Part shown: in pieces, positions 29,092 to 38,830 of the stretch | Layout of the letters: each line of letters begins with the position of its first letter | How positions within the stretch are numbered: the first letter of the stretch is position 1 | Assembly (NCBI RefSeq): GCF_900116535.1 | Contig: NZ_FPAU01000001.1 | Coordinates: 1 to 64,000 of the forward strand | Source: Kosakonia arachidis | GTDB taxonomy: Bacteria > Pseudomonadota > Gammaproteobacteria > Enterobacterales > Enterobacteriaceae | DNA: 64,000 nt | Reading direction: 5' to 3' | Position numbers and translations under genes: made by a program | The notes under the pieces: model-generated | Told to the model about the DNA's origin: nothing | What the model saw: the letters and a program-made list of their open reading frames with translations, nothing else | Databases searched by the model: none

Positions 29092-29119
29092 TCAGGTCTG
29101 GCACTGGCCGCCAGTGATA
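29092..29119 (+). repeat. Relic copy of the pilin signal-peptide coding region
   Basis: TCAGGTCTGGCACTGGCCGC and the following 8 bases match 27563-27590 in the third pilin gene at 27 of 28 positions. There is no pilin reading frame around it, so it is a fragment of a former pilin gene or of a local duplication. Confidence 0.75.
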
Positions 29120-29165
29120 CGCGACAATTTTTATTTGTCCGTACGAGCTCCAGTTTGACGTAAGG

Positions 29166-29771
29166 TTAGTTTTCATCAACCACGAGCCTGCCATCCTTTA
29201 AATTGATACACCGGGTTTCTTTCATTCGTTTAATAATTCTGGCTGCTGTGCTTTTTGACATAAAAGTGCTATTTGTGATGAAGAACAAAAGCGATATTTT
29301 TTTCTTGATATGACATGGATGATACTTCCATCGGTCCACTAAAGTTCGTACGTGTTCTTCATTACTTTCATTATAGCCATTAATGAATTTTATTAGATCA
29401 GTATGATATTCAGACATCACTGTCATTGCATCCGGAAGTAACTCCTGGTAGTTAACCAAACTCCAAAAGTAATTATAGTCAATAGATTTTATTTTCCCAT
29501 AGTCTATCACTTCAATATATACAGACAGGGGTTCCAGCGATGGCATTGCTCCTATTACAAAAGGGGCTGAAATGACTTTAATTATCTTTCCTGTTTCAGA
29601 TGAACGGAGAAAAAAATCCCCCTCAATGATAAAAAACACGCGTTTTACACCATTGCTGTTAAAGTTATAAATACGCTTACCTCTGGATAATCTGTCTACT
29701 TTCGCGGACTCTGCATAGGCATTTAGCTTTCTGATTATGTTAAGGTGATTAACTGTAATTCTTTTAGGCAT
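29166..29771 (-). CDS. Crp-like / winged-helix transcriptional regulator next to fimbrial operon 2
   Basis: A 201-residue cytoplasmic protein. The N-terminal half looks like a degenerate cyclic-nucleotide-type beta-roll (KRIYNFNSNGVKRVFFIIEGDFFLR, SAPFVIGAMPSL); the C-terminal part is a winged-helix DNA-binding region (TFMSKSTAARIIKRMKETRCINLKDGRLVV). This layout is like the IprA/YaiV-type regulators, several of which adjoin fimbrial operons in enterobacteria. It is convergent with the adhesin gene. The gene is AT-rich, unlike the core genes. It most likely controls operon 2; activator or repressor cannot be told. Confidence 0.7.
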   Translation of the reverse strand: MPKRITVNHLNIIRKLNAYAESAKVDRLSRGKRIYNFNSNGVKRVFFIIEGDFFLRSSETGKIIKVISAPFVIGAMPSLEPLSVYIEVIDYGKIKSIDYNYFWSLVNYQELLPDAMTVMSEYHTDLIKFINGYNESNEEHVRTLVDRWKYHPCHIKKKISLLFFITNSTFMSKSTAARIIKRMKETRCINLKDGRLVVDEN

Positions 29772-30993
29772 GAAGCAATCTCTTAAATAATATTAGACTT
29801 TATGGCACAGGTATTCCTCACCAGAATGGTAAAAAACTCAATACACTTGTGATGTTTTCAGAAGTATTAGCGCCTAAACTGAATAAGTAAATGAGTTAAC
29901 GTATTGCCATCTGGTTTTACAACAATTAAGTCAAACGTTGTTATCCGACCTCGCTGGGAATTATTGCCTGTTCTCTAATGCAGAACAGGCAAAACAGGTG
30001 CATTAAGAATTTTCTTTGCCATATCAGGCATGCAATTGAATTTATACAACCCCACTTCTCTTTGGAAGATGTATCTTAAATATCTTATCATCTAGATATA
30101 TATCCCAAATTTATATTGGTTTCTGGAATTAATGACTGTAAATGTCCAGGGATACTGTTCTGGAGGCTCATGAAAATGGTTTTTTCAGCGTGGCATATCA
30201 ATAAATGGCGTCTGCATCAATGTTATTAAGGGGATATGTATAGAAATTATAATCACGGATGACGTAATGTTTGTTTCAAAAAGCCTGAACAGTAGCTGGC
30301 GTTCATTCAACCAGCATATTCATCCCAGTACTATATCTGACCTCAGCATACTGTCCGATTATAGGGCAGGATCGTTTGCCGGGACGGGGCAGTCCATAAA
30401 TGACGCTGAAGTATCTGTTAAATTTGTGGCGATTCATATCCAATGGATTGAGTTACTCGAAAGAATTTTATGCACTAAAAATCTTACTAGTTTTCTTAAT
30501 TTGTTTTTCTAAAATTCTTAAATGTTTAGTTATATTTTCCTCATGAATTTCTATATGAAGTCTAATTGAATCATTTGAGCATGTGTTTACGATAAAATAT
30601 TTTGAATGAAATAAAACGAGGTTTTTTAATTTTTAAACAGTACCTTTCTAAAAACGTAAGCGTGCTAAGGAATAGTTGTATTGTGTGCGCAGGTTCCCAT
30701 GTGCTGGGACATTTGCACAAATTAACGAAAGGCATTTATGAATTTTTCATGTTTCTGCATCATGAAAAAAGAGGTCTTTTTTGCCAGAATTAGACAGAAA
30801 GCTGTTTTGTTCGTAACCGTTTTAACGGTTTACTATTTATCAGCAAGCAGACATGTTTGGAAAGAGGTCGCCCTGATTCAAGCCAGCTTGGTGGTTTACG
30901 CTGGGATAGCTCCCAGGCTCCAGGGGGCACGGCACTACTTTCTGGAATTGACATCTTTAGTTCATCTGTCCGGAAAATGCATAAGGATGGCTT
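29772..30993. other. AT-rich region without a clear gene (right side of the fimbrial island)
   Basis: About 1.2 kb between the regulator gene and glycerate kinase. Short open frames exist (plus strand 30267-30512, 81 codons; 30602-30793, 63 codons; 30738-31016), but none shows a recognisable domain, and none has clear support beyond length. The region should contain the regulator promoter at the left and the glycerate kinase promoter at the right. It probably also contains the right junction of the island, for which no direct repeat was found. Confidence 0.35.
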
Positions 30994-32136
30994 ATGAAGA
31001 TTGTTATCGCTCCTGACTCTTACAAAGAAAGCTTAAGCGCCCTGGACGTTGCTACGGCCATTGAGCGCGGTTTTCGCGAGATATTCCCCTTGGCGGAGTA
31101 TATAAAAATCCCGCTTGCAGACGGTGGCGAAGGGACGGTAGAAGCCATGGTTGCTGCGACCAACGGTCGTATTGTTAAGGTAGCGGTGAAAGGCCCGCTT
31201 GGCGAACAGACTGAAGGATTTTATGGCATTTCCGGCGATGAGCAGTCGGCGTTCATTGAAATGGCAGCGGCCAGCGGACTGGAAAGGGTACCGCCTGCGA
31301 AGCGCGATCCGCTGATTACTACTTCGTGGGGAACCGGCGAACTGATCCGCCATGCGCTGGATGCGGGCGTTAAACATATCATTATTGGTATCGGCGGCAG
31401 CGCCACCAATGACGGTGGAGCCGGTATGGTGCAGGCGCTGGGGGCAAAGCTCCTCGACGGGCAAAATCGTCAGATTGCGCCAGGTGGCGCAGCGCTGGAG
31501 TCGCTGGTGCGCATTGATCTCCGTGAGCTGGATAAACGCCTTTCCTGTTGTCGCATTGAGGTGGCCTGCGACGTGACCAACCCATTAACCGGCGAAGCGG
31601 GGGCATCGGCAGTTTTTGGCCCGCAAAAAGGCGCGACGCCGGAGATGATTATCCGGCTGGATAAGGCGCTGGCGCATTATGCCGGGATCATTGCCCGCGA
31701 TCTGGATATCGACGTACTGAACCTGGCGGGCGGCGGCGCAGCGGGCGGCATGGGGGCGGCGTTATATGCTTTTTGCGGCGCGGAATTACGTCAGGGGATC
31801 GAGATTGTCACCGACGCGCTGGCGCTGGATAACTATGTCAGGGGTGCGGATCTGGTGATCACTGGCGAAGGGCGAATCGACAGCCAGACGGTAAATGGCA
31901 AGGTGCCGGTCGGCGTAGCGAAAGTGGCCAAACGCTACAATATTCCGGTGATTGGCATTGCTGGAAGCCTCACCGCTGATGTTGGCGTGGTGCACGATCA
32001 TGGCATTGATGCCGTTTTCAGCGTGCTCTATACGATCTGTACGCTAGAAAAAGCGCTGGAAAATGCAGGCGAAAACGTCCGCATGACAGCGCGCAATGTG
32101 GCGGCGGTGCTAAAAGCGGGACAGCAACTGCAGTGA
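30994..32136 (+). CDS. garK: Glycerate 2-kinase (GarK type)
   Basis: A 380-residue glycerate kinase of the GarK/GlxK family, which phosphorylates D-glycerate to 2-phosphoglycerate at the end of glucarate/galactarate breakdown. Family blocks: MKIVIAPDSYKESLSA, ADGGEGTVEAM, GIGGSATNDGGAGMVQALGA, ACDVTNPLTGEAGAS, FGPQKGA, GAAGGMGAAL, VITGEGRIDSQT and GIAGSLTADVGVVHDHGIDA. AAGGA lies 7 bases before the ATG. GarK and GlxK cannot be told apart with certainty by eye; nearby gudPXD favours the GarK role. The fimbrial island probably separates it from that operon. Confidence 0.9.
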   Translation: MKIVIAPDSYKESLSALDVATAIERGFREIFPLAEYIKIPLADGGEGTVEAMVAATNGRIVKVAVKGPLGEQTEGFYGISGDEQSAFIEMAAASGLERVPPAKRDPLITTSWGTGELIRHALDAGVKHIIIGIGGSATNDGGAGMVQALGAKLLDGQNRQIAPGGAALESLVRIDLRELDKRLSCCRIEVACDVTNPLTGEAGASAVFGPQKGATPEMIIRLDKALAHYAGIIARDLDIDVLNLAGGGAAGGMGAALYAFCGAELRQGIEIVTDALALDNYVRGADLVITGEGRIDSQTVNGKVPVGVAKVAKRYNIPVIGIAGSLTADVGVVHDHGIDAVFSVLYTICTLEKALENAGENVRMTARNVAAVLKAGQQLQ

Positions 32137-32140
32137 TTTT

Positions 32141-32328
32141 GGCCGGATGGTGATGGCGCTTGTCCTGCCTGCAAAGCGACAAAATGACGCACAATAGAAA
32201 GCCTGAGGCCGGATACGACATGTGAGCTGCATGGCAGGGTGAACTGGCCGGTTCCCCCTGCATGGGAAAGATAATACAGGGTCGGACAAGGGTTAGCCGC
32301 CATCCGGCATGCCACTCATCCGGCGTTC
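32141..32328. repeat. REP-like palindromic elements between garK and barA
   Basis: GCCGGATGGTGATGGCGCTT (32142-32161) and the inverted copy around 32296-32328 (GCCGCCATCCGGCATGCC and CATCCGGCG) are REP/PU-type extragenic palindromes located between the convergent genes garK and barA. Confidence 0.6.
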
Positions 32329-32353
32329 AGGCCATCCATTACTCTCTCTATGG

Positions 32354-35119
32354 TTATCCAATTAACCGGTGCGCTTCACGCGTGACGTTATCCATCTCAT
32401 CAAGCAGCTCCAGCAACTCCGGTTCCAGTTCGTCGGCACTGATGCCGCTACGCAGTTGATGCTCAATGAGCTGGCAGAGGTTTTTCAGCCGTGGAACCCC
32501 GCTGTAACCGCAACTGCCATGCAGTTTGTGGATCGCTTCCGGCAGCCCCTTCGGCGCTTCGCCGACCAGTTGTTCCTCCACCATATTGCGGATCTCCGGC
32601 AGGAACTCGACCAGCATATGCAGCATCTCGCGAGCAAGGTCGGTTTTTCCCGCGGCCTGGCGCAGCGCCAGTTGCCAGTCGAGTGTGACATCGTTATTGA
32701 TTGGCAGCTCCACCGGGATCTCTTCAGTTTCCGGTGAATTCTGGGTGCTGGATTTCAGGCCCGGTTTGTAGCGCAATAGCAGGTTATGCAGCTTATCTTC
32801 TTCGATTGGCTTTGCCAGATAATCGTTCATCCCGGCGCTGAGCAGCTTCTCTTTTTGCCCGGCCATCGCATGTGCGGTTACAGCGATGACCGGTGTTTGC
32901 TGCTGATGCGGTAGCTGGCGGATCAACTCGCAGGCGCGAATCCCGTCCATATCCGGCATCTGGATATCCATCAGAATCAGATCGAACTGTATCTGTTTAG
33001 CCCGTTCGATGGCCTGCAAACCATTCTCGCATAGCTCAACGTGCTGCACCTGATCGTCAAGCAAAACGCCAATCAGCTTCAGGTTCGCCGGGTTGTCATC
33101 CACAGCCATAACGCTCATCGGCAATTTGCTTTCATCTGCATGTGAGGCCAGAACCCGTTGTGTCGTGCGACAATATTCGGTCAGGGCGGGCAGCAGACGA
33201 GTGATAGTCAGCGGTTTAAGCAGACAAGCTGCTGCGCCATCCTGTTTCAGCTCTTCGGCATTCACCTGTGCATGGCACGGCAGCGCCAGCAGCAGATAGT
33301 CGGTCATGGCTGCCGCACGTGCCAGACGATCGTGCTGCATACTAAGCGGCTCGCGCACGGTTACCGGCACTGCCAACAGCAAAATATCGTAATGCCCTTG
33401 CGGGAGCGCCGAGAATGACGGGCTGTAAATTATCTCCAGCGGCGTGTTGTTCAGCACTTCCAGCGTGCTTTGTGCTGCCGCAGCATTGGGTTCGACATAC
33501 GCCAAACGTTTACCTGCCAGTCTTTCCGTGGCCGGCGCTTCGGTGATGGCGTCAGGATTGAGGTCGAGATCAATATAGAACCAGAAGGTCGAACCCCGGT
33601 TAGGCTGGCTATGGAAAGAGATATCGCCGCCCATCTCATTCACCAGCCGTTGCGTGATCACGAGCCCCAGACCAGTACCCCCGTGACGGCGAGAGATACT
33701 GGCATCCGCCTGGCGAAATGCCTGGAACAGGCGCGACTGATCACGTTCCGGAATGCCGATGCCGGTATCGCGGATCTGCACCTCAATTTGCACTTTGTTA
33801 TTGCTGATAGCGCGTTTCTCAACCACCACATCAATATTGCCATGTTCGGTAAACTTGATGGCATTGCCGACCAGATTGGTGATTACCTGTTGCAGACGAA
33901 GCGGATCGCCAATCACATTATCCGGGACATCATTTTTGATGTTCAGCGTTAACTCAAGTCCCTTATCGTGCGCCGAGTGCGCCAGCAAAATCACCACCTC
34001 ATCCAGCGTGTTGCGTAAAGGGAACGGAATGCTTTCGAGGATCAGTTTGCCCGCTTCCTGCTTGGAGAAGTCCAGCACGTCGTTAATGATCGCCAGCAGG
34101 TTATTCGCTGAGCGTTCTATGGTCAGCAGGTGATCGCGTTGGGTAGGATTCAACTGAGATTTCAATGTCAAACGCGTAAAGCCAATCACGCCGTTCAGCG
34201 GTGTGCGTAACTCATGAGACATATTGGCGAGAAACTCAGATTTAATACGCGCGGCTTCCTGCGCACGCTTTTTCGCCAGGTCCAGCTCAACGTTCTGGAT
34301 CTCCATCTGCTCCAGCGTTTCACGCAGATCCGATGTGGATTGATCGATATTATGCTGCATCTCTTCGTGGTAGGCCGCCAGCGACATGGCCATCGAATTG
34401 ATGCCGTTTTTCAGCATATCCAGCTCGCCGAGCATAAAGCCTTCAACACGGCTGTCGAGCTGCCCGCGACGGATACGGTCGACGGTATTTACCATATTAC
34501 GAATTGGGCCGGTCACGTCACGCATCAGACGCCAGCCAAAAATCAGCGCAATACCAATACAGAACAAAATCATCATACTGGAGATAAACATCTCCTTATA
34601 TTGCTGCAAGCGTACCGATTTCAGGTCCAACTCTAGTGCCACATAGCCGAGCATATTGCCGGTGATTTTATCCGCAGGTAGAGCGATCTTTGCCGGTTCA
34701 AGCTCTTCCGACAGGATCGGTGTGCGCAGCACCATCGTATCGCCGCGGCGGGTAACGCTCAGTCTGCGCGGGAAAGGCTGCCCTCCAGGCAGCTTGAGAT
34801 CGTCGCCATCAAGCTGGAAATTGGAAGAAACGAACACCTCGTTGTGCCCATCGTAAATGGTGATAGCGCGTACGATGTCCGAATGGCGTCGGTGAAGCAC
34901 GCTAATCAACTGACCAATGGCTTCGCGATCCTGCAGTGTCATGCTGTATTCGCTGGAAACCGCCAGCGGTTCAATAATACTGGCACCTGCGTCTTCCAGT
35001 TGACGCTGTAAATCGTTATAGCGGTGAACGACGAAAAAGATACTGAGCAGCACACCGATAAGCACGGTGGGGGCCAGGATCAGAATCATCATGCGTGCGC
35101 GCAAGCTGTAGTTGGTCAT
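32354..35119 (-). CDS. barA: Tripartite hybrid sensor histidine kinase BarA
   Basis: A 921-residue inner-membrane sensor kinase, almost collinear with E. coli BarA. Domains: TM1 at about 10-31 ([20 protein letters not shown]), periplasmic part, TM2 near 178-195 ([19 protein letters not shown]), HAMP, dimerisation/phosphoacceptor domain with His302 in [14 protein letters not shown], ATPase domain ([32 protein letters not shown]), receiver domain with its Asp in [14 protein letters not shown], and HPt domain with His867 in [11 protein letters not shown]. It passes phosphate to UvrY, which activates csrB (present here) and csrC. It responds to short-chain carboxylates in E. coli. It is divergent from rlmD. 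Confidence 0.97.
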   Translation of the reverse strand: MTNYSLRARMMILILAPTVLIGVLLSIFFVVHRYNDLQRQLEDAGASIIEPLAVSSEYSMTLQDREAIGQLISVLHRRHSDIVRAITIYDGHNEVFVSSNFQLDGDDLKLPGGQPFPRRLSVTRRGDTMVLRTPILSEELEPAKIALPADKITGNMLGYVALELDLKSVRLQQYKEMFISSMMILFCIGIALIFGWRLMRDVTGPIRNMVNTVDRIRRGQLDSRVEGFMLGELDMLKNGINSMAMSLAAYHEEMQHNIDQSTSDLRETLEQMEIQNVELDLAKKRAQEAARIKSEFLANMSHELRTPLNGVIGFTRLTLKSQLNPTQRDHLLTIERSANNLLAIINDVLDFSKQEAGKLILESIPFPLRNTLDEVVILLAHSAHDKGLELTLNIKNDVPDNVIGDPLRLQQVITNLVGNAIKFTEHGNIDVVVEKRAISNNKVQIEVQIRDTGIGIPERDQSRLFQAFRQADASISRRHGGTGLGLVITQRLVNEMGGDISFHSQPNRGSTFWFYIDLDLNPDAITEAPATERLAGKRLAYVEPNAAAAQSTLEVLNNTPLEIIYSPSFSALPQGHYDILLLAVPVTVREPLSMQHDRLARAAAMTDYLLLALPCHAQVNAEELKQDGAAACLLKPLTITRLLPALTEYCRTTQRVLASHADESKLPMSVMAVDDNPANLKLIGVLLDDQVQHVELCENGLQAIERAKQIQFDLILMDIQMPDMDGIRACELIRQLPHQQQTPVIAVTAHAMAGQKEKLLSAGMNDYLAKPIEEDKLHNLLLRYKPGLKSSTQNSPETEEIPVELPINNDVTLDWQLALRQAAGKTDLAREMLHMLVEFLPEIRNMVEEQLVGEAPKGLPEAIHKLHGSCGYSGVPRLKNLCQLIEHQLRSGISADELEPELLELLDEMDNVTREAHRLIG

Positions 35120-35176
35120 GGAGTTCCGTTATGGGAGAATTAGGCCATTACACAGTTATTGAGAATTTTCACTGCA

Positions 35177-36478
35177 ATGGCGCAATTCTACTCTGCAAAA
35201 AGACGCGTGACGACTCGCGAGCGCATTACCGTTACGGTAACCGACCTCGACCCCTTTGGTCAGGGTGTGGCTCGCCACAATGGTAAGGCATTGTTTATCC
35301 CTAGTTTATTGCCAGCAGAAACGGCGGAAATTACCCTCAAAGAGGAAAAACGCCAGTTTGCCCGTGGAGAGGTAAAACGTCGTCTGAATGACAGCCCGGA
35401 GCGCGTTAAACCGGAATGTCCGCATTTTGGCGTTTGCGGTGGGTGCCAGCAGCAACATGCCAGTGTTGCCCTGCAACAGCGCAGTAAAAGCGCGGCGCTG
35501 GCACGGTTGATGAAGCAGGACGTGGACGAGGTGATTGCCGCGCAGCCCTGGGGATATCGCCGTCGTGCGCGTTTGAGCCTGAGTTGGCAACCAAAAACGC
35601 AGCGTCTGGATATGGGGTTTCGCAAAGCGGGCGACAGCGACATTATCAATGTGACGCGTTGCCCGGTACTGGTGCCCCGTCTTGAGGCAATGTTGGCGCC
35701 GCTGCGTGAATGTCTGGCGGGGCTTGGCGCAGTGCGCCATCTGGGACATGTCGAACTGGTTGAGGCCGACAATGGCCCACTGATGGTTCTGCGGCACACA
35801 GCGCCATTAAGTCACGCGGATAAAGAAAAACTGGAACGTTTTTCGCATTCTCAGGGTATTGCACTGTACCTCGCGCCACAAAGCGAGATACTTGAACATG
35901 TTAGCGGAGAATCCCCCTGGTACAGCTCCGACGGTCTACGCTTAATGTTCAGTCCGCGGGACTTTATTCAGGTCAATGATGGTGTCAATCAGCAAATGGT
36001 GGCCCATGCGCTGGCGTGGCTTGATATCCAGCCCGGCGACCGTGTGCTGGATCTGTTCTGCGGTATGGGAAATTTCACTCTGCCTCTGGCGCAGCGCGCG
36101 TTAAGTGTCGTTGGGGTGGAAGGCGTCGCCGATCTGGTGGCGAAAGCGCAGGAGAATGCGCAACAGAATGGCTTGCAGAATGTGACATTCTTTCATGAAA
36201 ATCTGGAGGATGATGTCACTCAGCAACATTGGGCGAGCCAGGGATTTGATAAGGTGTTGCTCGATCCCGCACGGGCAGGTGCTGCCGGGGTGATGCGGCA
36301 TATTATAAAATTGTCTCCCGGCAGAGTGGTGTACGTTTCCTGTAACCCTGCCACGCTTGCTCGTGACAGTGAAGCACTATTAAATGCAGGTTACCAGATT
36401 CAGCGGCTGGCGATGCTGGACATGTTTCCGCACACTGGTCATCTGGAATCAATGGTGCTGTTTGTGAAAAACACATGA
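35177..36478 (+). CDS. rlmD: 23S rRNA (uracil(1939)-C(5))-methyltransferase RlmD
   Basis: A 433-residue SAM-dependent RNA methyltransferase that makes m5U1939 in 23S rRNA. N-terminal TRAM domain, then the [4Fe-4S] ligands Cys81, Cys87 and Cys90 ([10 protein letters not shown]) with Cys162 (TRCPVL), the SAM-binding motif [27 protein letters not shown], and the catalytic cysteine in [13 protein letters not shown]. The start at 35177 gives the same length as E. coli RlmD; the ATG at 35159 would add six residues. It is followed by relA after 52 bases, as in E. coli. Confidence 0.96.
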   Translation: MAQFYSAKRRVTTRERITVTVTDLDPFGQGVARHNGKALFIPSLLPAETAEITLKEEKRQFARGEVKRRLNDSPERVKPECPHFGVCGGCQQQHASVALQQRSKSAALARLMKQDVDEVIAAQPWGYRRRARLSLSWQPKTQRLDMGFRKAGDSDIINVTRCPVLVPRLEAMLAPLRECLAGLGAVRHLGHVELVEADNGPLMVLRHTAPLSHADKEKLERFSHSQGIALYLAPQSEILEHVSGESPWYSSDGLRLMFSPRDFIQVNDGVNQQMVAHALAWLDIQPGDRVLDLFCGMGNFTLPLAQRALSVVGVEGVADLVAKAQENAQQNGLQNVTFFHENLEDDVTQQHWASQGFDKVLLDPARAGAAGVMRHIIKLSPGRVVYVSCNPATLARDSEALLNAGYQIQRLAMLDMFPHTGHLESMVLFVKNT

Positions 36479-36530
36479 TTAATTTCGGCTTGTCGAATTC
36501 GGCAGGCCCGGTCCCTGAAAGGAGAGGACA

Positions 36531-38768
36531 ATGGTTGCGGTACGCAGTGCGCATTTGAACAAAGCGGGTGAATTCGATCCAGCCAAGTGGATTGCCAGTC
36601 TGGGGATCACCAATCAGCTGTCGTGTGAACGCTTAACCGAAACCTGGGAATATTGTCTGCGACAAACGCAGGGGCATCCGGATGCCGGTGTACTGTTGTG
36701 GCGCGGCATTGAGATGGTGGAAATTCTCTCCATGCTGAGTATGGATATCGACACGTTGCGCGCTGCGCTGCTGTTTCCGCTGGGTGATGCTGAAGTGGTG
36801 AGCGAAGAGGTGCTGCGTGAAAACGTCGGCGCCTCGGTGGTCAACCTGATCCACGGTGTGCGCGACATGGCCGCCATCCGCCAGTTGAAAGCCACCCATA
36901 CGGATTCCGTCTCTTCTGAACAGGTCGATAACGTTCGCCGCATGTTGCTGGCGATGGTCGATGATTTCCGCTGCGTGGTTATTAAGCTGGCCGAACGTAT
37001 CGCGCATCTGCGTGAAGTGAAAGATGCGCCGGAAGATGAACGCGTACTGGCGGCAAAAGAGTGTACTAACATCTATGCGCCGCTGGCTAACCGGCTGGGC
37101 ATCGGGCAACTGAAATGGGAGCTGGAGGATTACTGCTTCCGCTACCTGCATCCGGCGGAATACAAACGGATAGCCAAGCTGCTGCATGAACGCCGTATCG
37201 ATCGCGAACACTATATCGACGAGTTTGTCGGTCATCTGCGCGCTGAAATGAAAACCGAAGGCGTCAAAGCTGAGGTCTACGGCCGACCAAAGCATATCTA
37301 CAGTATCTGGCGCAAGATGCAGAAAAAACACCTTGCCTTTGACGAGCTGTTTGACGTGCGTGCCGTGCGTATCGTCGCCGAACGCTTGCAGGACTGTTAC
37401 GCGGCGCTGGGGATTGTGCATACCCATTACCGCCATCTGCCAGATGAGTTCGACGACTACGTCGCCAACCCGAAACCTAACGGTTATCAGTCTATTCATA
37501 CGGTAGTGCTTGGGCCTGGCGGGAAAACCGTTGAAATCCAGATTCGTACGCGCCAGATGCATGAAGATGCCGAGCTGGGCGTCGCTGCGCACTGGAAGTA
37601 CAAAGAGGGGACGGCAGTTGCTGGTAGCCCGCGTTCAGCGCATGAAGACAGGATTGCATGGCTGCGTAAGCTGATCGCCTGGCAGGAAGAGATGGCCGAT
37701 TCCGGCGAACTGCTGGATGAAGTCCGCAGCCAGGTCTTTGACGATCGGGTGTATGTGTTTACGCCAAAGGGCGATGTTGTCGACCTGCCTGCGGGTTCCA
37801 CACCGCTGGACTTTGCCTATCACATTCACAGCGACGTCGGGCATCGTTGCATCGGCGCGAAGATCGGCGGGCGCATCGTGCCCTTTACCTACCAGTTGCA
37901 GATGGGCGACCAGATCGAAGTTATCACCCAGAAGCAGCCGAACCCTAGCCGCGACTGGCTGAACCCAAACCTCGGCTATGTGACGACCAGCCGTGGGCGT
38001 TCGAAGATCCACGCCTGGTTCCGTAAGCAGGATCGCGACAAAAACATTCTTGCCGGGCGGCAGATTCTGGACGATGAGCTGGCGCACCTGGGGATCAGCC
38101 TGAAAGAGGCGGAAAAACATCTGCTGCCGCGTTACAACTTTAACGAGCTGGAAGAGTTGCTGGCGGCGATTGGCGGCGGCGATATCCGTCTGAATCAGAT
38201 GGTGAATTTCCTGCAATCGCAGTTCAATAAACCAAGCGCAGAAGAGCAGGACGCTGCCGCGCTGAAACAGTTGCAGCAGAAAACTTACACGCCGCAAAAC
38301 CGCAGCAAAGACAATGGTCGTGTGGTAGTGGAAGGCGTTGGTAATCTGATGCATCACATCGCACGTTGCTGCCAGCCGATTCCGGGCGATGAAATTGTCG
38401 GATTTATCACCCAGGGGCGCGGGATCTCGATCCACCGCGCCGACTGCGATCAACTGGAAGAGCTTCGTACCGTTGCGCCAGAGCGTATCGTGGATGCTGT
38501 CTGGGGCGAGAGCTACTCGGCGGGTTACTCGCTGGTCGTGCGCGTGACGGCAAACGACCGTAGCGGGCTGCTGCGCGATATCACCACTATTCTCGCCAAT
38601 GAGAAGGTGAACGTGCTGGGCGTTGCCAGCCGCAGCGACACCAAAGAACAGCTCGCAACCATCGATATGAATATCGAAATCTACAACCTGCAAGTGTTGG
38701 GCCGCGTGCTTGGCAAACTCAACCAGGTGCCGGATGTTATCGACGCCCGTCGTCTTCACGGTGGCTGA
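36531..38768 (+). CDS. relA: GTP pyrophosphokinase RelA ((p)ppGpp synthetase I)
   Basis: A 745-residue ribosome-associated alarmone synthetase of the stringent response. The N-terminal domain is the inactive hydrolase (HD motif missing, as in all RelA). The synthetase domain includes VYGRPKHIYSIWRKM, FDELFDVRAVRIV, NPKPNGYQSIHTVV and EIQIRT. The TGS domain follows (VYVFTPKGDVVDLPAGSTPLDFAYHIHS), then the zinc-finger/conserved cysteine region (MHHIARCCQPIPGDEIVGF) and a C-terminal ACT domain. It senses uncharged tRNA on stalled ribosomes and makes pppGpp. It lies 52 bases after rlmD. Confidence 0.97.
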   Translation: MVAVRSAHLNKAGEFDPAKWIASLGITNQLSCERLTETWEYCLRQTQGHPDAGVLLWRGIEMVEILSMLSMDIDTLRAALLFPLGDAEVVSEEVLRENVGASVVNLIHGVRDMAAIRQLKATHTDSVSSEQVDNVRRMLLAMVDDFRCVVIKLAERIAHLREVKDAPEDERVLAAKECTNIYAPLANRLGIGQLKWELEDYCFRYLHPAEYKRIAKLLHERRIDREHYIDEFVGHLRAEMKTEGVKAEVYGRPKHIYSIWRKMQKKHLAFDELFDVRAVRIVAERLQDCYAALGIVHTHYRHLPDEFDDYVANPKPNGYQSIHTVVLGPGGKTVEIQIRTRQMHEDAELGVAAHWKYKEGTAVAGSPRSAHEDRIAWLRKLIAWQEEMADSGELLDEVRSQVFDDRVYVFTPKGDVVDLPAGSTPLDFAYHIHSDVGHRCIGAKIGGRIVPFTYQLQMGDQIEVITQKQPNPSRDWLNPNLGYVTTSRGRSKIHAWFRKQDRDKNILAGRQILDDELAHLGISLKEAEKHLLPRYNFNELEELLAAIGGGDIRLNQMVNFLQSQFNKPSAEEQDAAALKQLQQKTYTPQNRSKDNGRVVVEGVGNLMHHIARCCQPIPGDEIVGFITQGRGISIHRADCDQLEELRTVAPERIVDAVWGESYSAGYSLVVRVTANDRSGLLRDITTILANEKVNVLGVASRSDTKEQLATIDMNIEIYNLQVLGRVLGKLNQVPDVIDARRLHGG

Positions 38769-38782
38769 TTTTCACTTCATCC

Positions 38783-38816
38783 GATCCTCTCCCGTCAGCG
38801 GAGAGGATCCCATTTT
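38783..38816 (+). terminator. Intrinsic terminator-like hairpin between relA and mazG
   Basis: Perfect 10-bp stem GATCCTCTCC / GGAGAGGATC with a 7-base loop, followed by CCATTTTTA. It could reduce read-through from relA into mazG. Confidence 0.65.
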
Positions 38817-38830
38817 TACCAGGAAGACTC

